From Phoronis pallida (taxonomy: Eukaryota; Phoronida; Phoronidae): 12,639 nt of DNA. Under the pieces are notes generated by a model. The model did not search any database and was not told where the DNA came from. It worked only from the letters and a program-made list of their open reading frames with translations. The stretch covers positions 1 through 12,639 of the forward strand of contig JAOXYC010183912.1 of NCBI GenBank assembly GCA_028565715.1. Reading direction: 5' to 3'. Every line of letters begins with the position of its first letter. The stretch's first letter is position 1. Position numbers and translations under genes: made by a program. Positions 1 to 12,300 of this stretch are shown here, in pieces.

Positions 1-93
1 TTTATGGATGTACAGTCATGCACTTTTGATAGCAACATGAATAAAACATGACATTCAAAACTGAGTGAAGATGTTTTAGCCATTATTACATAC

Positions 94-346
94 CGTGTCA
101 AATTGAGGGAAGTTTGCTCTAAACTCCGCCTCCTCTCTCTCATCCTCTGTCCTCTCATCACCGTGACTCGTAACATGATACAGACTAGTCTCCGCTAGCT
201 CCCTCTGGCGTTTCATCTCTTCCCGTTCCTGCCATGATGTGACATACATATGCATGATATGTAGCAATGCCATGAGGGATGACTCATCGATAGTCTTGGC
301 GAGTACTATGTGGTTCTTGAGATTTACCAACCCAATATCCAGTAAT
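94..346 (-). CDS. MDN1: MDN1 exon 13 of window (253 bp; long form 94-469)
   Basis: Donor GTATGT at 93-88. The proximal acceptor, ATTGTTTTATCCCACAG, puts the start at 346 and gives residues 800-883: LLDIGLVNLKNHIVLAKTID ... SLYHVTS ... FPQFDT, with the first base completing Arg from the previous exon. The latter half is a strongly charged helix (EREEMKRQRELAETSLY) and an acidic stretch (ERTEDEREEAEFRANFP), which fits the end of the structured linker. An identical distal acceptor at 471-470 would start the exon at 469, adding 41 residues in frame. A GGCAG further in (229-231) is out of phase and hits a stop. Confidence 0.83.
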
Positions 347-3300
347 CTGTGGGATAAAACAATGTTGAGAATAATCATGATATGTAACAATGACATGAGG
401 GGTGACTCATCGATAGTCTTGGCTACTACTATGTGGTTCTTGAGATTTACCAAGCCAATATCCAGTAATCTGTGGGATAAAACAATGATGACGTTATGCA
501 TGAAAAGAATTTCCCCATGCGTTTCAAAAATTTCCAGGCGGATTCCACATTCCAAGAAGATAGATGGCCATGGCTGTCATATATTTTACCATGTGCAATT
601 CAGATTCAGACAGACTTCAATACCTTTCCTTATGTCACACTACAACAACATACCTGGCTTGCACCTGGTACTTTGCTTTCTCATCACCACGCGTGTGACC
701 CCAAAGACTGTTCAGGAAACTAGACACGGTAGGCTCAACCAATCGTCTACTGAGGGACAGTAAGTTAGGACATTCTGCTCGCAGTACAGGGAAATGAGTC
801 AGAGCATCAATGAACAACTCGGGGTAGGACACCTGAAATCATGACAGTTCCTAATTTATCAAACCTGATTATTAAGTGAATAAAGTTAACTTTTCTATCT
901 TCTCAAAATGGACAAGTTTAGCGAAACAGTTGTGGACATACAGACAGAAATAAAATGTCGTAATTCATTATTCAGAGAACTTGGGCATTTTTCATTTTTC
1001 ATGAACAAGTGCCCCAAACACAAAGCTGAAGTCAAATAGACTGTCTAGTATTTCTCAAACTTTCTCATACCATAAATCAATTTCTCATAACCAATGCATA
1101 CAAATGTTTGGAAGTCGGTTTAACAAATTTAAATATACAGCACCAATTGATAGTTGCTTTGCTTGCAGCTCAGTTACCTGAGTTATGCACCGGCCCATAT
1201 TCAGCATGTGCGTCAAGACAGCTTTCTCAGTCACATGTGAAAGTGTAGTGAGACCATGCATCAACTGAAACAATAAAACATTCTTGGGAACATTCCAATT
1301 TTTGTTAAAATGTCAATTGAGGACAAAAGCATGATTATCTTGTATGAAACTTTTATTCCACAATCACATTCACTGTGAGGATCACTTTATCCATTATTCT
1401 GCTATACAAACATTACAACATCCTCAAAGACAATCACAGGGCAAACAATCAATCTACAAACCATGGATAATCCGGCTAGGAATGGCATCAGTAAATCTTT
1501 ATGCAGTGGGTACTTCAACATCGACTGGCGCAAAAACTGTTCATGCGTCTTCAGTTGCATGCTAACTTGACCTATGAACCCTGATGCCAGATTCACGTCT
1601 GCTTGCTGAATTGATGCCCATATTTGGTCGAAGCGGTCTACAAGAGACATGACCTGATCTATGCTGGCTATTGTAGTAAGATACTGACGTGTTGACTGAA
1701 GCAATTCATCAAACTGAAATTAGAATGATACGGATAATCAAAATTACAATCAAGATTTATATCATTTAAAATGAAAAAAAAATTTCAAATAACATCAAAC
1801 ACACTCAATGTGTTTCCTCCCCAATACTCATCAGCTTGAATCAGCAATCAGCATCATATCTCCAATAATGTTTAGGTAATCACCAATTTCCAACCCACCC
1901 AGGCTTGCAACTCTTTTTGTTCAATTATCAACTAAATTATATTTTAGCATAACAATGAAACATTCAATTACGGTTTGTAATAATAAAATCAAAATGCTCT
2001 ACATTCTTTTAATTACAGATATCAAGCATAAGATATAGTCAACAAATGACCTGACATGATACAAGAGTTTACTCACCTGTGAGGGTACTGGTCTAATAGC
2101 TGTCCTTGTTTCAAGCTCCTTGGCATAACTACACAGCTCTCCTTTATGGATTAACTTGTGGTGGATACGAGGGTGTAAATCATGATTTGCTATATCCAGG
2201 GGACGTCCAGTTAGTAAATTGCTTTGCCAGTCTCGTACACTAACCTCTGTTTCAATATCTGCAATCTGAAAGTGACATGGAAATGGGTACAACTAGTTTC
2301 AATACCGTTGGATCCAAATGGGTTTCATCGTAGGCCAAAAATATTTCAAGGCAAATACATTAAATTGCAACGTATTACTGACCATTACGGCAGGCATAAG
2401 TTAAGGATCTTCTCTACTAAAAATCTATGGTATAACACAATTTCATCGACTCCTTTTTATGAAAAATGCTGAAATGACCTACCTGCTCATTAACATGGTT
2501 CAGTTTGACGGCATGTTTATATGCTGGATCAACTGGACCTTGTGGTGACAACAGCACCATCTGTGCCAGCCCTACTAGTGTCCAACCTCGACCAATCACA
2601 GCCAGTGATTGTAGTTTACCCTGATGATTCTGCATGTCTTGCAGCACCACCTTGTGGCAGCATTCCAGAAGGTGTATTGTCTGAGCTGGTAATAGCTGTT
2701 GACTTGAGAGTGAAGACAAAATGTCCGATACCATTTTATCACTCAACTGGTCAATGGAGCACTGGTTTATTTCTGGCAGGATGGATGAAAGGCTGTGCAA
2801 CAGCTTGTAGAAACTCCCTGTCAAAGACTCCTTACTGTTTTTCCTATGAAACATTGTGAAAAATTAACTTGAATGATGATAAATGACAGTAGATCAAAAT
2901 AAAGACTCTCTTCAAATAGGAACACCTTTAAAGCTTAATTGGTATATCCGAATCAGAGTTGTTGGTAGATGTCAACAATGCACCATTTGTGTGAGCATTT
3001 TGTCTAAGTTCAACACATTTTTATATATAATTAATTTTTCTAATTATCCTTAATATCAACTCTTGATATAAAATCAAACAAAAAATGTTCTTGTAGTGAC
3101 GAGAAGTAATAGTATGCGTACAAAAACAACAAAGTTTCTTAGTTGCGACATGTTTCGGTGTATACGTCCACTATTTTCAAGCTTTATTACCGAATGAACA
3201 ACCCAGAGAAGGTATTGTGTATTTATACGCACCCTTCTCTGGGTTGTTCATTCTGTAATAAAGCTTGAAACTGGTGGACGTAAACAAAAAATCTGTTAAC

Positions 3301-6300
3301 ACATCTTAAAGGATGTAAGTCAATTTACCCGATGTCAAGAGATTCATTATGTAGGGGAGCCGCATTCATCCATAGTGTCCTGTTGATGTCAGCCAGCTGG
3401 TCTCTCTTGGCTTCAAATCCATCTAACGGCATACTGACATGTGATTCATCGTCATGGTTACTGGAATCCTCAGTGAGCTGGTGGAATAGCATGAATGACA
3501 GGGCTGGAGAGTGGATGGACAAAGACTTCTGAAATACAATGAAGTGAGGACAACAATAAATAGAATATATACCAGCAGAACATAATCGTTGAAGTAAATT
3601 TTATTTACTAAAAACATGTGTGGCGGGAAACAACAGTCATAGGGATCAAGACCCTTAAAATGAAGGTGGAAAAACTTGATGTCTCAAACCAACCAGTCTC
3701 CTAGTAAGTGAAAAAGTTTTTGAACATCAAAAATATGTTGACCATGCAGTGTGGTATGACAAATAGCTTTGCAAACAGCACTGTGTATTTGTGGCTATCA
3801 ATTTTGTACTACAGTAGGCTTGCATACAAAACAATTGCTGACTCACCTTCTTGTCAGCTACAATGTTTTGTCCTTCAGTGAGAGCATTTGAATTCAACCA
3901 CCAAGTCACGTTATTCAAAGCAGGTGAAGTACGTAGGCTGTCAAAATGTGCTGTGACAACTTCCGATGCAAACAGGTGTAAACGCTGGTCATCTCCGCTC
4001 ATCACCCAGGTGATAAGAGCTTGTTTCCATGGAGACTGGAGAGTGCTGGAGAGGTCAAAGTTGACGAGAGACTGAGTACTGGAGAGTTGTCCAAGTACTG
4101 TTTTAGGAAGGGTTGAGGATTTGACGAGTAATGAAAAGTACTCATTCATTGGAATACTGCTCAAATCTTTGCTTTCAGATTTGTCTGAAGCGCCGAGATC
4201 AAGTTCATCACAATCCTTCTTAATTTGCTGCAGACACTCTGAAAACATTCAAATATGAAATGAAATTATCATATTAAAAATCTGCTTATTCCATTATGAT
4301 TAAAATAATTAAAATATATTAAAAAATATTAAATTTCTTCAAGTTGTGTAATATATGTACCATGAAGTTATAGTAAAGGTGTAACAACATTAGATTGAAG
4401 TAAGTTGCCATAGCTATATTGCCTTGCAATGATGGAGATAAAGTCTATAGACCTGACTGTCAACACTAATTTTATATAATTATATGATTTTGTTCAGTCC
4501 TCAGATAGATAGCTATTTTTCAAAGTCCTTCAATGATTGCCACCCTTAGGCAAGATGGTGATTGAATTTATGTGTTATCACACAACATACCTTCATCAAT
4601 GGGTTTCATATCTAGCAAACCAATGAACAACTCTTTCAGTTTACGCCTCATGTCAATCCCTCCATCCAATAGAAACGCTGCCTTCCCTCGGACAGTTTTA
4701 CCAACATGGATACTAGAGGTCATATTGGTGATGTCTAGTGCATGGTTTATTTGGATGAGTTCTTTGTACCGTTCTACATCATCCTCATGTTTGAAGGGTG
4801 GTGGGGCACCAAATTGTGTTTGCACAGAAAGATGCAGCTTGGCCATTCTATTGTCGACGCCAAGTATTGAGTGAAGCTGATTGACGGCACTCTTCAGTTC
4901 TGCTGGCATACTGCAATAGGGCAATACAGGATATAAATACTTTTTCAAGTTTTTATTAAAACCACAAGTATTACATGACATTTGGTGCCCAGATATCGCT
5001 CAACTTGAGTATTATATCTGGCCATGAATAAGTAGTTGAATTAGTAGTTTCCATAATTTCACAAACTTGTTTCTAAATAGATGAGCAACTGCAAAAAATG
5101 CTGGTTTACATGTGGTGTACAGTTGTGTTGGCAAGAATAAAATGTTTTACAAAATAAAATTCGACCACCTGGGTTCCATTCCCAATCGTGAGATCTGCAT
5201 TTTTCTGTCTTAAAGTTTACAAAATTACCGTATTCTCCCTAATAAGCGCCCAGGGCGCTTGGAAAATTCATAAAAAAGGGATTTAGACTTGAAACTAAAT
5301 AAAGTAGATACACTCAAAAAGTGTGTTTTTTGTATTCGAAACATTAAAAGTCAGTTACCAAATATAGAGTTCGGGTGAGGCTCTGGTTAGAGATTCCTTG
5401 CAGCATGATTTTCACCGGCGGTCCCCAAGAAATGTTTGGAAAACTTAAAAGTTCACTGTAGGAAAACAAGGTAAGGGGGGTAGGCGCTTATTCCAGCGAA
5501 ATCTGAAAACAGGGGGTTGGGCTCTTATAGGGGCATGGGCGCTTATTAGGGAGAATACGGTATTAAAAATACATCATTATCAGGAGCCATTTTCTGAAAG
5601 ACAATTTAGAAACCCAAAGCCAGCTACAACAGAGGAGTTGTCGTATCCAAATTTTTTTTAGAAACATCAAACAATTTTAAAAGTAGCTAGCTTTGCTGGC
5701 CAAAGAGATTATTTGAAAAGACAGAAAAATGCGGAACTCTCGACCAGTAAATAATGAAGTGGATTATAAATAATATTTGATTTTTGTTCCAAGTAAGACA
5801 GCCCACCTATTGTCGTTGAAGAGAACTGTCAGTGTTTTCTCATACAACCAGTTCCAGTGAAGTGACAACTGAGGTATCATGTCAGGTGTTCTTGCCATGC
5901 ATTGTCGACAGAAAAGAAGAAATCTCCGTTTCCATGATAACGCCTCCAGAAACTGCAATAATCACATAAAAAAAGATTGGAAGTTGATGTTGTAACTATC
6001 TGGGTAAGCTATAAGTTGACAGGTTTGTTTTATCAAACATCACAACTTCCATTTAATATCATTTGATTTTTATCTTGCTCTCATGATCCAGATACTGGAG
6101 AGTTATTTTTTTAAGTACAATTTTTTTCAAAAAAGCTGATCGCCTCATCAAAACATCAACTCTGGAGCAGATGTATATAAAAATACTGTTTAAATTCTGA
6201 GCTTTTTGTTTGTTGTTTATATTCTATTGTTTGATTTCGTAACATCCTTTGAGACACAAATAACTTCAAAAGCTCAGGATTTAACAACTCATTTCATCAT

Positions 6301-9300
6301 ATAATTAATTCAGCCCCAGAATGGATACTTTAATGTATTTTACAATTGAACATGTTGTGATCATTAAACCAGTGAGAATTGCAGATGGCATCTTAATGAA
6401 ACAGACCAAAACTCAAAAATATTTACAACTATCGGGTACTAATTTGTAATTTTCTCAAAAACCTAGAAATTCTTAAGTTTCATTCGACTTGGTTGAGTGT
6501 ATTACATTTTATCACAGTTTCTTTTGCTCACCCAACCTCAGTTTTGATAATATCCGCTGACTATACAGACCAAAGATTTCAAGTCAACAGGAACCTTAAC
6601 ACGACTATGTTAAAAGAAACTGACTGCTTATTAATTCATTACCTTGCTCACAGACATATCATCCATAACTTGTGCATCTGTCACCAGGTGGAGCAGTGCT
6701 TCATCCAACATGGTGAAGAAAGGTTGTAGGTGTGACACCACTAGGTGGGGTAACTGTGCCTGATCAAGTAAGCCTGAAAACAGGGATAGATGAACATATT
6801 AGAATTATGAAATAAACCTGAGTGACCTCTAATATTCAAAATATGATGAAACATCAAGTCTTTCATTTATAGTAATACTAGTTATATCCAACTAGAGTAA
6901 GACTAAAATGGGTTAGTAAAATATGTATTTTGCAATTTTGGTCTCAGTTTGAAAATCTTGCATTAACCCCCGTCAAAACCATTGTCTCTCAGAACATGTG
7001 TACCTGAACTCTTTCACAAAATCAGTCTTTCAGGTTACTGAGTTTTTAAAATAGTTTGACCATGAATTACTTAAAAGAACTCAACTTCAGAAATTTTTTA
7101 ATCAGACTGCGTTCATAGGTTTTGTTAAAAAAGCCAATTCGAACATGTACTAGGCCTACAAACAATTGAGAGATTCAAAGCATTTTATTTTATAATAGCC
7201 AAAATACACAATGTTAAAGGTATTTGAAACTATTCCTGAATGTTCTCTAGGATGGTCTACAATGCTATCAGTATGCTAGAAAACTCAATTTTAGTGAAAA
7301 AAAAGTGTTGAAAAAATTATTTTTGATATTTTGATCAAATCTGGCACACAATTCAAAGCTAAACACATTGGAAAAATATGTTTTTTTCAAGATTTGAATT
7401 CCAAACAAGAAAATTGCCAAATATGTTTAATTTAAGGATCCCAGCAATAATTTTTTTCTATTTAAAAAAATATTTTTAAGATTTCGTAAATTTGATATAA
7501 TTAAACAATGCTTTTGGAAATTTTAAAAAGCAAATTGTTTACGGCATAAAGCTTGTTTCTCGTAGCTGTGACATTACTACTATATGACTGTACATTTGAC
7601 AAGTCAGTCTTATAACTATGACACACTGAGGCGGAGTCAAGATGCTGATCAATTTCCTGACTGGCTTGTCAAACAATCAATTCATGGATTTTTCAGTTAA
7701 GCCAGATTTATAAGCAATCCTTGCTACAGTGTGCATGGGAACATTATTGAATAATAGGATCAATTGACACGGAGGATTCCCTTAGTGTAGGAACCCACAT
7801 CAGCTTGGAGCGAGACAACTAATCTGTCCTGTTCCTAAATTCTCCTGGAAGTTTTGAAATTGGTGGCATTGGTAAATTGGAAAATGCTCTCATAAGAAAA
7901 AGTGAAGTTAGATCACTCTATGACTTGCATTTGGAAAGGATTACTCTGATAGAATAGGATTAGTCCAGAGATTAGGTTGAATCACTTTGGAATGAGAATG
8001 AAATTGGTGAGTTATGGAACACATTAAACATTTATAAGAGTTCATGAAATAGTAACACCAACGTTACTATGTTTTAGTGTGAAAGGAAATTGGTAAATTC
8101 TAATCAGCAGCACAGGCGTAAGCAATTATTTATTGGTTGACAGTTAAAGAACATTTCAAACAATACCCTATAGTCAGTCTGAGAATTTTTTAAGACAGAC
8201 AAAATGAAAAAACAATTCAATGAAAATGGCAAGTGCACATGAAGAATGTCAGAAATTGCAAATTGAATTATTGGTCACATTTTTGTTTGGAGTAGGGAAT
8301 GTTTTGTTGACTATGTCACAGAAAATCTTCTAGTGTTGACAATTACACTTTTTTGTAGACAAATGTAAAAGCAACTTCTTATAAAAATGGTCGTATCAGC
8401 GGTAGAGTGAGATGAGAAATATCAGATATTTATCAAATGGTTTAATTGTTCGCTATACAGCATAATGTTCCAGTCAATATTTCACAATCAATAATCATTG
8501 AATGTCTAATTTACTATTGGATATTTATACCCATGGTGCTTTTCAGATGTTAACCTGAACCATTTTTTCATTTTTTACAAAAACACGATTCCCAGACCAA
8601 TTTGACATTCCACATTGCATTGCCAAGGGAACATAATTTGATGCTGTCAAATACATCCAATTAGTCAACCTCATTTCATGTGAAAAGGCATAAATTTGTG
8701 TTTTACTAATCTTTTAATGATATAAATAACCATTTCTTGAACATTTATAATTTTAAGATTTGTTCTGTATTTCTTGTGTATTTGTTACCTAATCAAAATT
8801 ATGTACTTTTTATACAGACTCAGACTTCAGAGTTCTTATGGCCATTTCTTTCTTGGTGTCTGAAAACCCATGTAATGTCATAGGTATTTATGTGCTTGTT
8901 TAGAACTTAAGTTATTTTACACTTGATATTAAACTTCAAAAATATTTTTTCTCAATCTAGTCCATTAGGAGCTTATCACATAATTCAAATTTAAATCGGG
9001 GATTGGTGAAAATGAAGGTCAATTATATTACAGACAAATGCCCAGTATAAATGACAAACGTCTAGTATGCTTTACATTAAGCCTACCGCACACCTAGCGC
9101 GATTGCCGCGCGGCAATCACGCCAAGGCAACATTCGCACTGAGTGTGTACACCCGCACACCTAGCGCGATTGCCGCGCTACATTAAAGTTACAGATTTGT
9201 TGGCGCGAATGTTGCAGAACAGGTTCCCCGCACACCTAGCGCGATTGCCGCATCGCGATTGCCACGCGGCAATCGCGCTAGGTGTGCGGTGGGCTTAATT

Positions 9301-12300
9301 CTAAACATCAAGCGTAATGTACACATTGTCAAATAATTATTCACAAACAAGTGTTTAAATTGTTGAAGAAATTCCCTCATTAAAACAACACAGGTGAAAA
9401 TGAGATCAACATTTGCCGTTAATATAACTATAGAACATGAAATGCCATAACATCTGTGTCATGGTGAAGCAAATCAATGGTTACACAATTAGTTGATATT
9501 CAATAATTAATTTGTTTGCCAATCTGTCTGTTTATACACCTAGTACAGGTCCTTGGAGAGTTCAACATATATGAGAACAAATCCAAATGGGAAAGGGCAC
9601 AATAAAAGTGTGTTATCCTACCTCTCTAAAAATAGCTGGAATACTTTTTGATTTTTAAAGCTGATGTCAAAACTTTGAATGTTCACAAAAATATTCTATA
9701 AAACTTGAGAAATGACCAGAAAATGGACTTTCACTGAAAACACATACATATGTTAAAATACTTTGAAGTGTGTAGGTGTGACAGAGTGAGAACAGAACCT
9801 CATGTAGGTTCAACCTTCTGCAATTTTTTATTAATTAAACATCATTATCCCCTAGTTGGCCAGTTAATTAGACAACTTTAATATTTGATCATCGTCATTG
9901 ATACTTGAGGTATAATAACGGTTGAATTTCAAAGCAAACGTACAACAATAATACAAAGCCCAGAAATTGATTGAAACCCTATATATTAAAATGTTGGTCT
10001 TGATCCATCCAGGGAGTTTACCATATATGTTGATATATATTATATAGAGGATAATTAACTAGTGTCATTGAATAATAAATTTCTCCAAATGAGTCAAAAT
10101 CGGAGCCTTTGGTGAGTATTCTGACAAGTTTTGAGAAATTTATTATTCAATGACAACGAGTTTATTGTTTTTTGTTCTCGAATGAAACAGTGACGACGCA
10201 TTGCGTCCAAGAAAAAAACGAGTCTCCTAGGCCGGGGATTATATTTAAGGCGTATTAATGCAGTGATCCGTCAGAGTGTGTTATTTTCGATAATACATTT
10301 GAGATTACGATAGAAACAAACTTATCATGTGAGGAAAATCTATCTAACTGGAATGATAACTACTTGATGAATTCAACAATTTTTATCTGCCCATGAAAGA
10401 AGTAAATCAGGGGGTAGGCTACAGATTTCTTACATGGGCGAAAATTGGCCAATCTCATGAGAGTACTATCATGAGAGTGTTATCTTAGACAAAACAGAGG
10501 ACAAAACTTTTATTAATTGATACAGACAACTCCCATGGCAAGTTATTTTTATGAGCAGACTGGTACCTATGAATTATTCAGGTGACATTGTTTTGATGGT
10601 CTCATATTTTTCATTATAACTTTATCATGATTCACGCCAAAATGCAAAAGCATCTTTGGTTAAAAGAGCATAGTCCGAAAACAAATCAATAAATGCAATG
10701 ATGTATTCTCCTGAAAATCAAATCATCCCTGATAGAAAACATGTGCCCAATACAATTACTTTCAAATAACTCTGCTATTTGTCAACCAAACCTAATAAAT
10801 GCTCAACCCATACAAATACAACTATCCTGAATTGGGATTACGAATTGGCTATATATATAATATTTTAGCCTATTTCAGTGAGGTTGCCTCACTATCAACA
10901 ATTTTTTGGAATCTTCAAGCATATGTCATTGTTGACAGAAGCACGTCAACTTTTTAGGGTTCAAAAAGTCAAGGCGGCCCATGAGAAAAGCAGACGTGGC
11001 CAACATAGTTTAGAAAGAAGCCAAACACTGGTCATCTAATAGTATAGTGAATTATGTCAATCAATATCACAGAGATCACTTCAGTTGCACTTGTCCAGTA
11101 TTCGCAGAGATTAACGTAAAGGCACCATAGGGAGTTAATCTCAGCTAGAAAACTGCGAGTGAGCGTCAAGTAATTGAGCCAATAGAGTGATTTGTTAGCT
11201 ATGTATTGATGAATGCAAATCTGATTGTGAACAGTATGTCAGTGATGGTCGATGATTGGTCGCTTGCATAACATCGAATCAATTCAGATTCACAGAACAC
11301 TATTTTACTGGGACTATTTTTGTACTGGGTCGAGCTCAAGCCGTCCGATATCATTTTGAGGCATAAATTCTTAAAAGGAAGCAAGTCCTTTCAAGGAAAA
11401 GAATCCTCTTATAAAATGCAAGTAAGACACCTTTTATTACCATTAGACTACTCACCTTGGTGATATGCAAATGAGGACTGAAGCAGAGACATCTGTAGGC
11501 GAGAACTAGGTTGAACACTAGAACAGTCCATATAGCAGTAGTTGGTAGCTCTGTCTTCTGATAGGACACTCAGTAGGTACAATCTGAAAAATATAATATA
11601 CAAAGTCAGTTTAATACAGTCACGGAATCACAGGCCAGGGTTCTCCACCATCACTTTAAAACATTTTTTTTCTAGTGCCCCAAAACCACCGATTGCATCA
11701 TTTGAGTGCCCCAAAACCACTAAATCAAACATCAGTTCTTTGAATTTTCTTGTGATTCCCCAACAAACACCCTTTAAGTGAAGAGAATTCCTTTTTCATT
11801 CCCTCATCACAAACAACGCACGTTTTTTTCACGACGCTCACCTTTCGTACATGCTTAGCACCATGTATTCTTTTTTTTCAACTTTTTTGCCATAGGTAAC
11901 ATATATTCAGAAACCACTATTTTCAACCCTCCAAAAATTAATCAAAACATTTCAATAATAAGTAGGATGCACTGTAAAATATTTTATTTTGTGGTTTTCA
12001 ATGTAAACCAATCAAATGTAGAGTGATCAGAATTTGTAAAGAATGCAAAGTATGCCCACAGACTTCTTAAAAAAAATCAGTTTACATTAAATTAAAATAT
12101 TGTTTATGCACATGCAGGGCCAAATTTGCTTTCTGACTGTGAACGCTTAATTTGATTTTTCAATTATTTTGAAAATAACTGAATTTTGACATCTTAATGT
12201 CAATAGAATTTGTTAAGTCCATTAACTTCGATGATATATTTCTAATCAAGTACAAGTTTATTAATCCGAAATTTATAAATCTTCATTGCGTTTTTAGATT

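Larger units (their letters stand above)
2844..3328 (-). other. MDN1 intron, 485 bp
   Basis: Donor GTAAAT, acceptor AATGTTTCATAG. About half of it is repeat-derived: a long hairpin at 3164-3281 followed, on the minus strand, by a stretch down to about 3060 that resembles a Penelope-like element tail. Confidence 0.7.
4911..5806 (-). other. MDN1 intron, 896 bp
   Basis: Donor GTGGGC, acceptor CCTATTGCAG. More than a third of it is one miniature inverted-repeat element (5226-5562). A further 15-bp inverted pair (5197-5211 and 5718-5732) encloses that element. Confidence 0.75.
6774..11455 (-). other. MDN1 large intron, 4,682 bp
   Basis: Donor GTGAGT, acceptor CCTGTTTTCAG. It is 4 to 20 times longer than the other complete introns here. 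AT-rich throughout, with long A/T runs around 7300-7520. Two structured elements stand out: a GC-rich TTAA-flanked foldback at 9077-9298 and an AT-rich hairpin at 10063-10155. I found no further exon: the flanking exons join in phase and the joined protein reads smoothly, although a phase-neutral cassette exon cannot be excluded. No open frame suggests a transposase or nested gene. Confidence 0.75.

Noticed and set aside
229-231. GGCAG as the acceptor for the last exon
   Set aside because: Joining it to the exon ending at 654 shifts the frame and gives a stop within a few codons; it also lacks a pyrimidine tract.
239-763. 174-codon open frame on the plus strand containing a repeated peptide
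   Set aside because: It is antisense to the tandem duplication and exon; the minus strand has correct splice sites and family-like protein. The repeated peptide only reflects the DNA duplication.
2521-2859. 112-codon plus-strand open frame
   Set aside because: It lies opposite the exon carrying SPQGPVDP and has no recognisable protein features of its own.
3851-4075. 74-codon plus-strand open frame (and a similar one at 4572-4874)
   Set aside because: Antisense shadows of midasin exons 3847-4238 and 4591-4910.
5168-5185. B-box-like GGGTTCCATTCCC suggesting a tRNA or tRNA-derived SINE
   Set aside because: The key G of the B box is C here, no convincing A box lies at the right distance, and no cloverleaf could be drawn.
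6493-6729. 78-codon plus-strand frame
   Set aside because: Its second half is the complement of exon 6643-6773; the first half is intron.
7591-7675. Inverted pair TGACAAGTCAGTC / GACTGGCTTGTCA
   Set aside because: Only 12 of 13 positions pair over a 60-base gap, with no flanking support; likely chance.
9077-9298. CRISPR-like array because of the repeated 24-25 bp unit
   Set aside because: Spacing is irregular, one copy is inverted, the setting is a eukaryotic intron, and TTAA-flanked inverted ends explain it as a mobile element.
10455-10490. Two adjacent CATGAGAGT copies
   Set aside because: Too short and only two copies; nothing more than local slippage.
11351-11569. 72-codon minus-strand frame overlapping exon 11456-11583
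   Set aside because: It runs across a good donor into intron sequence and is in the wrong phase to join the neighbouring exons.
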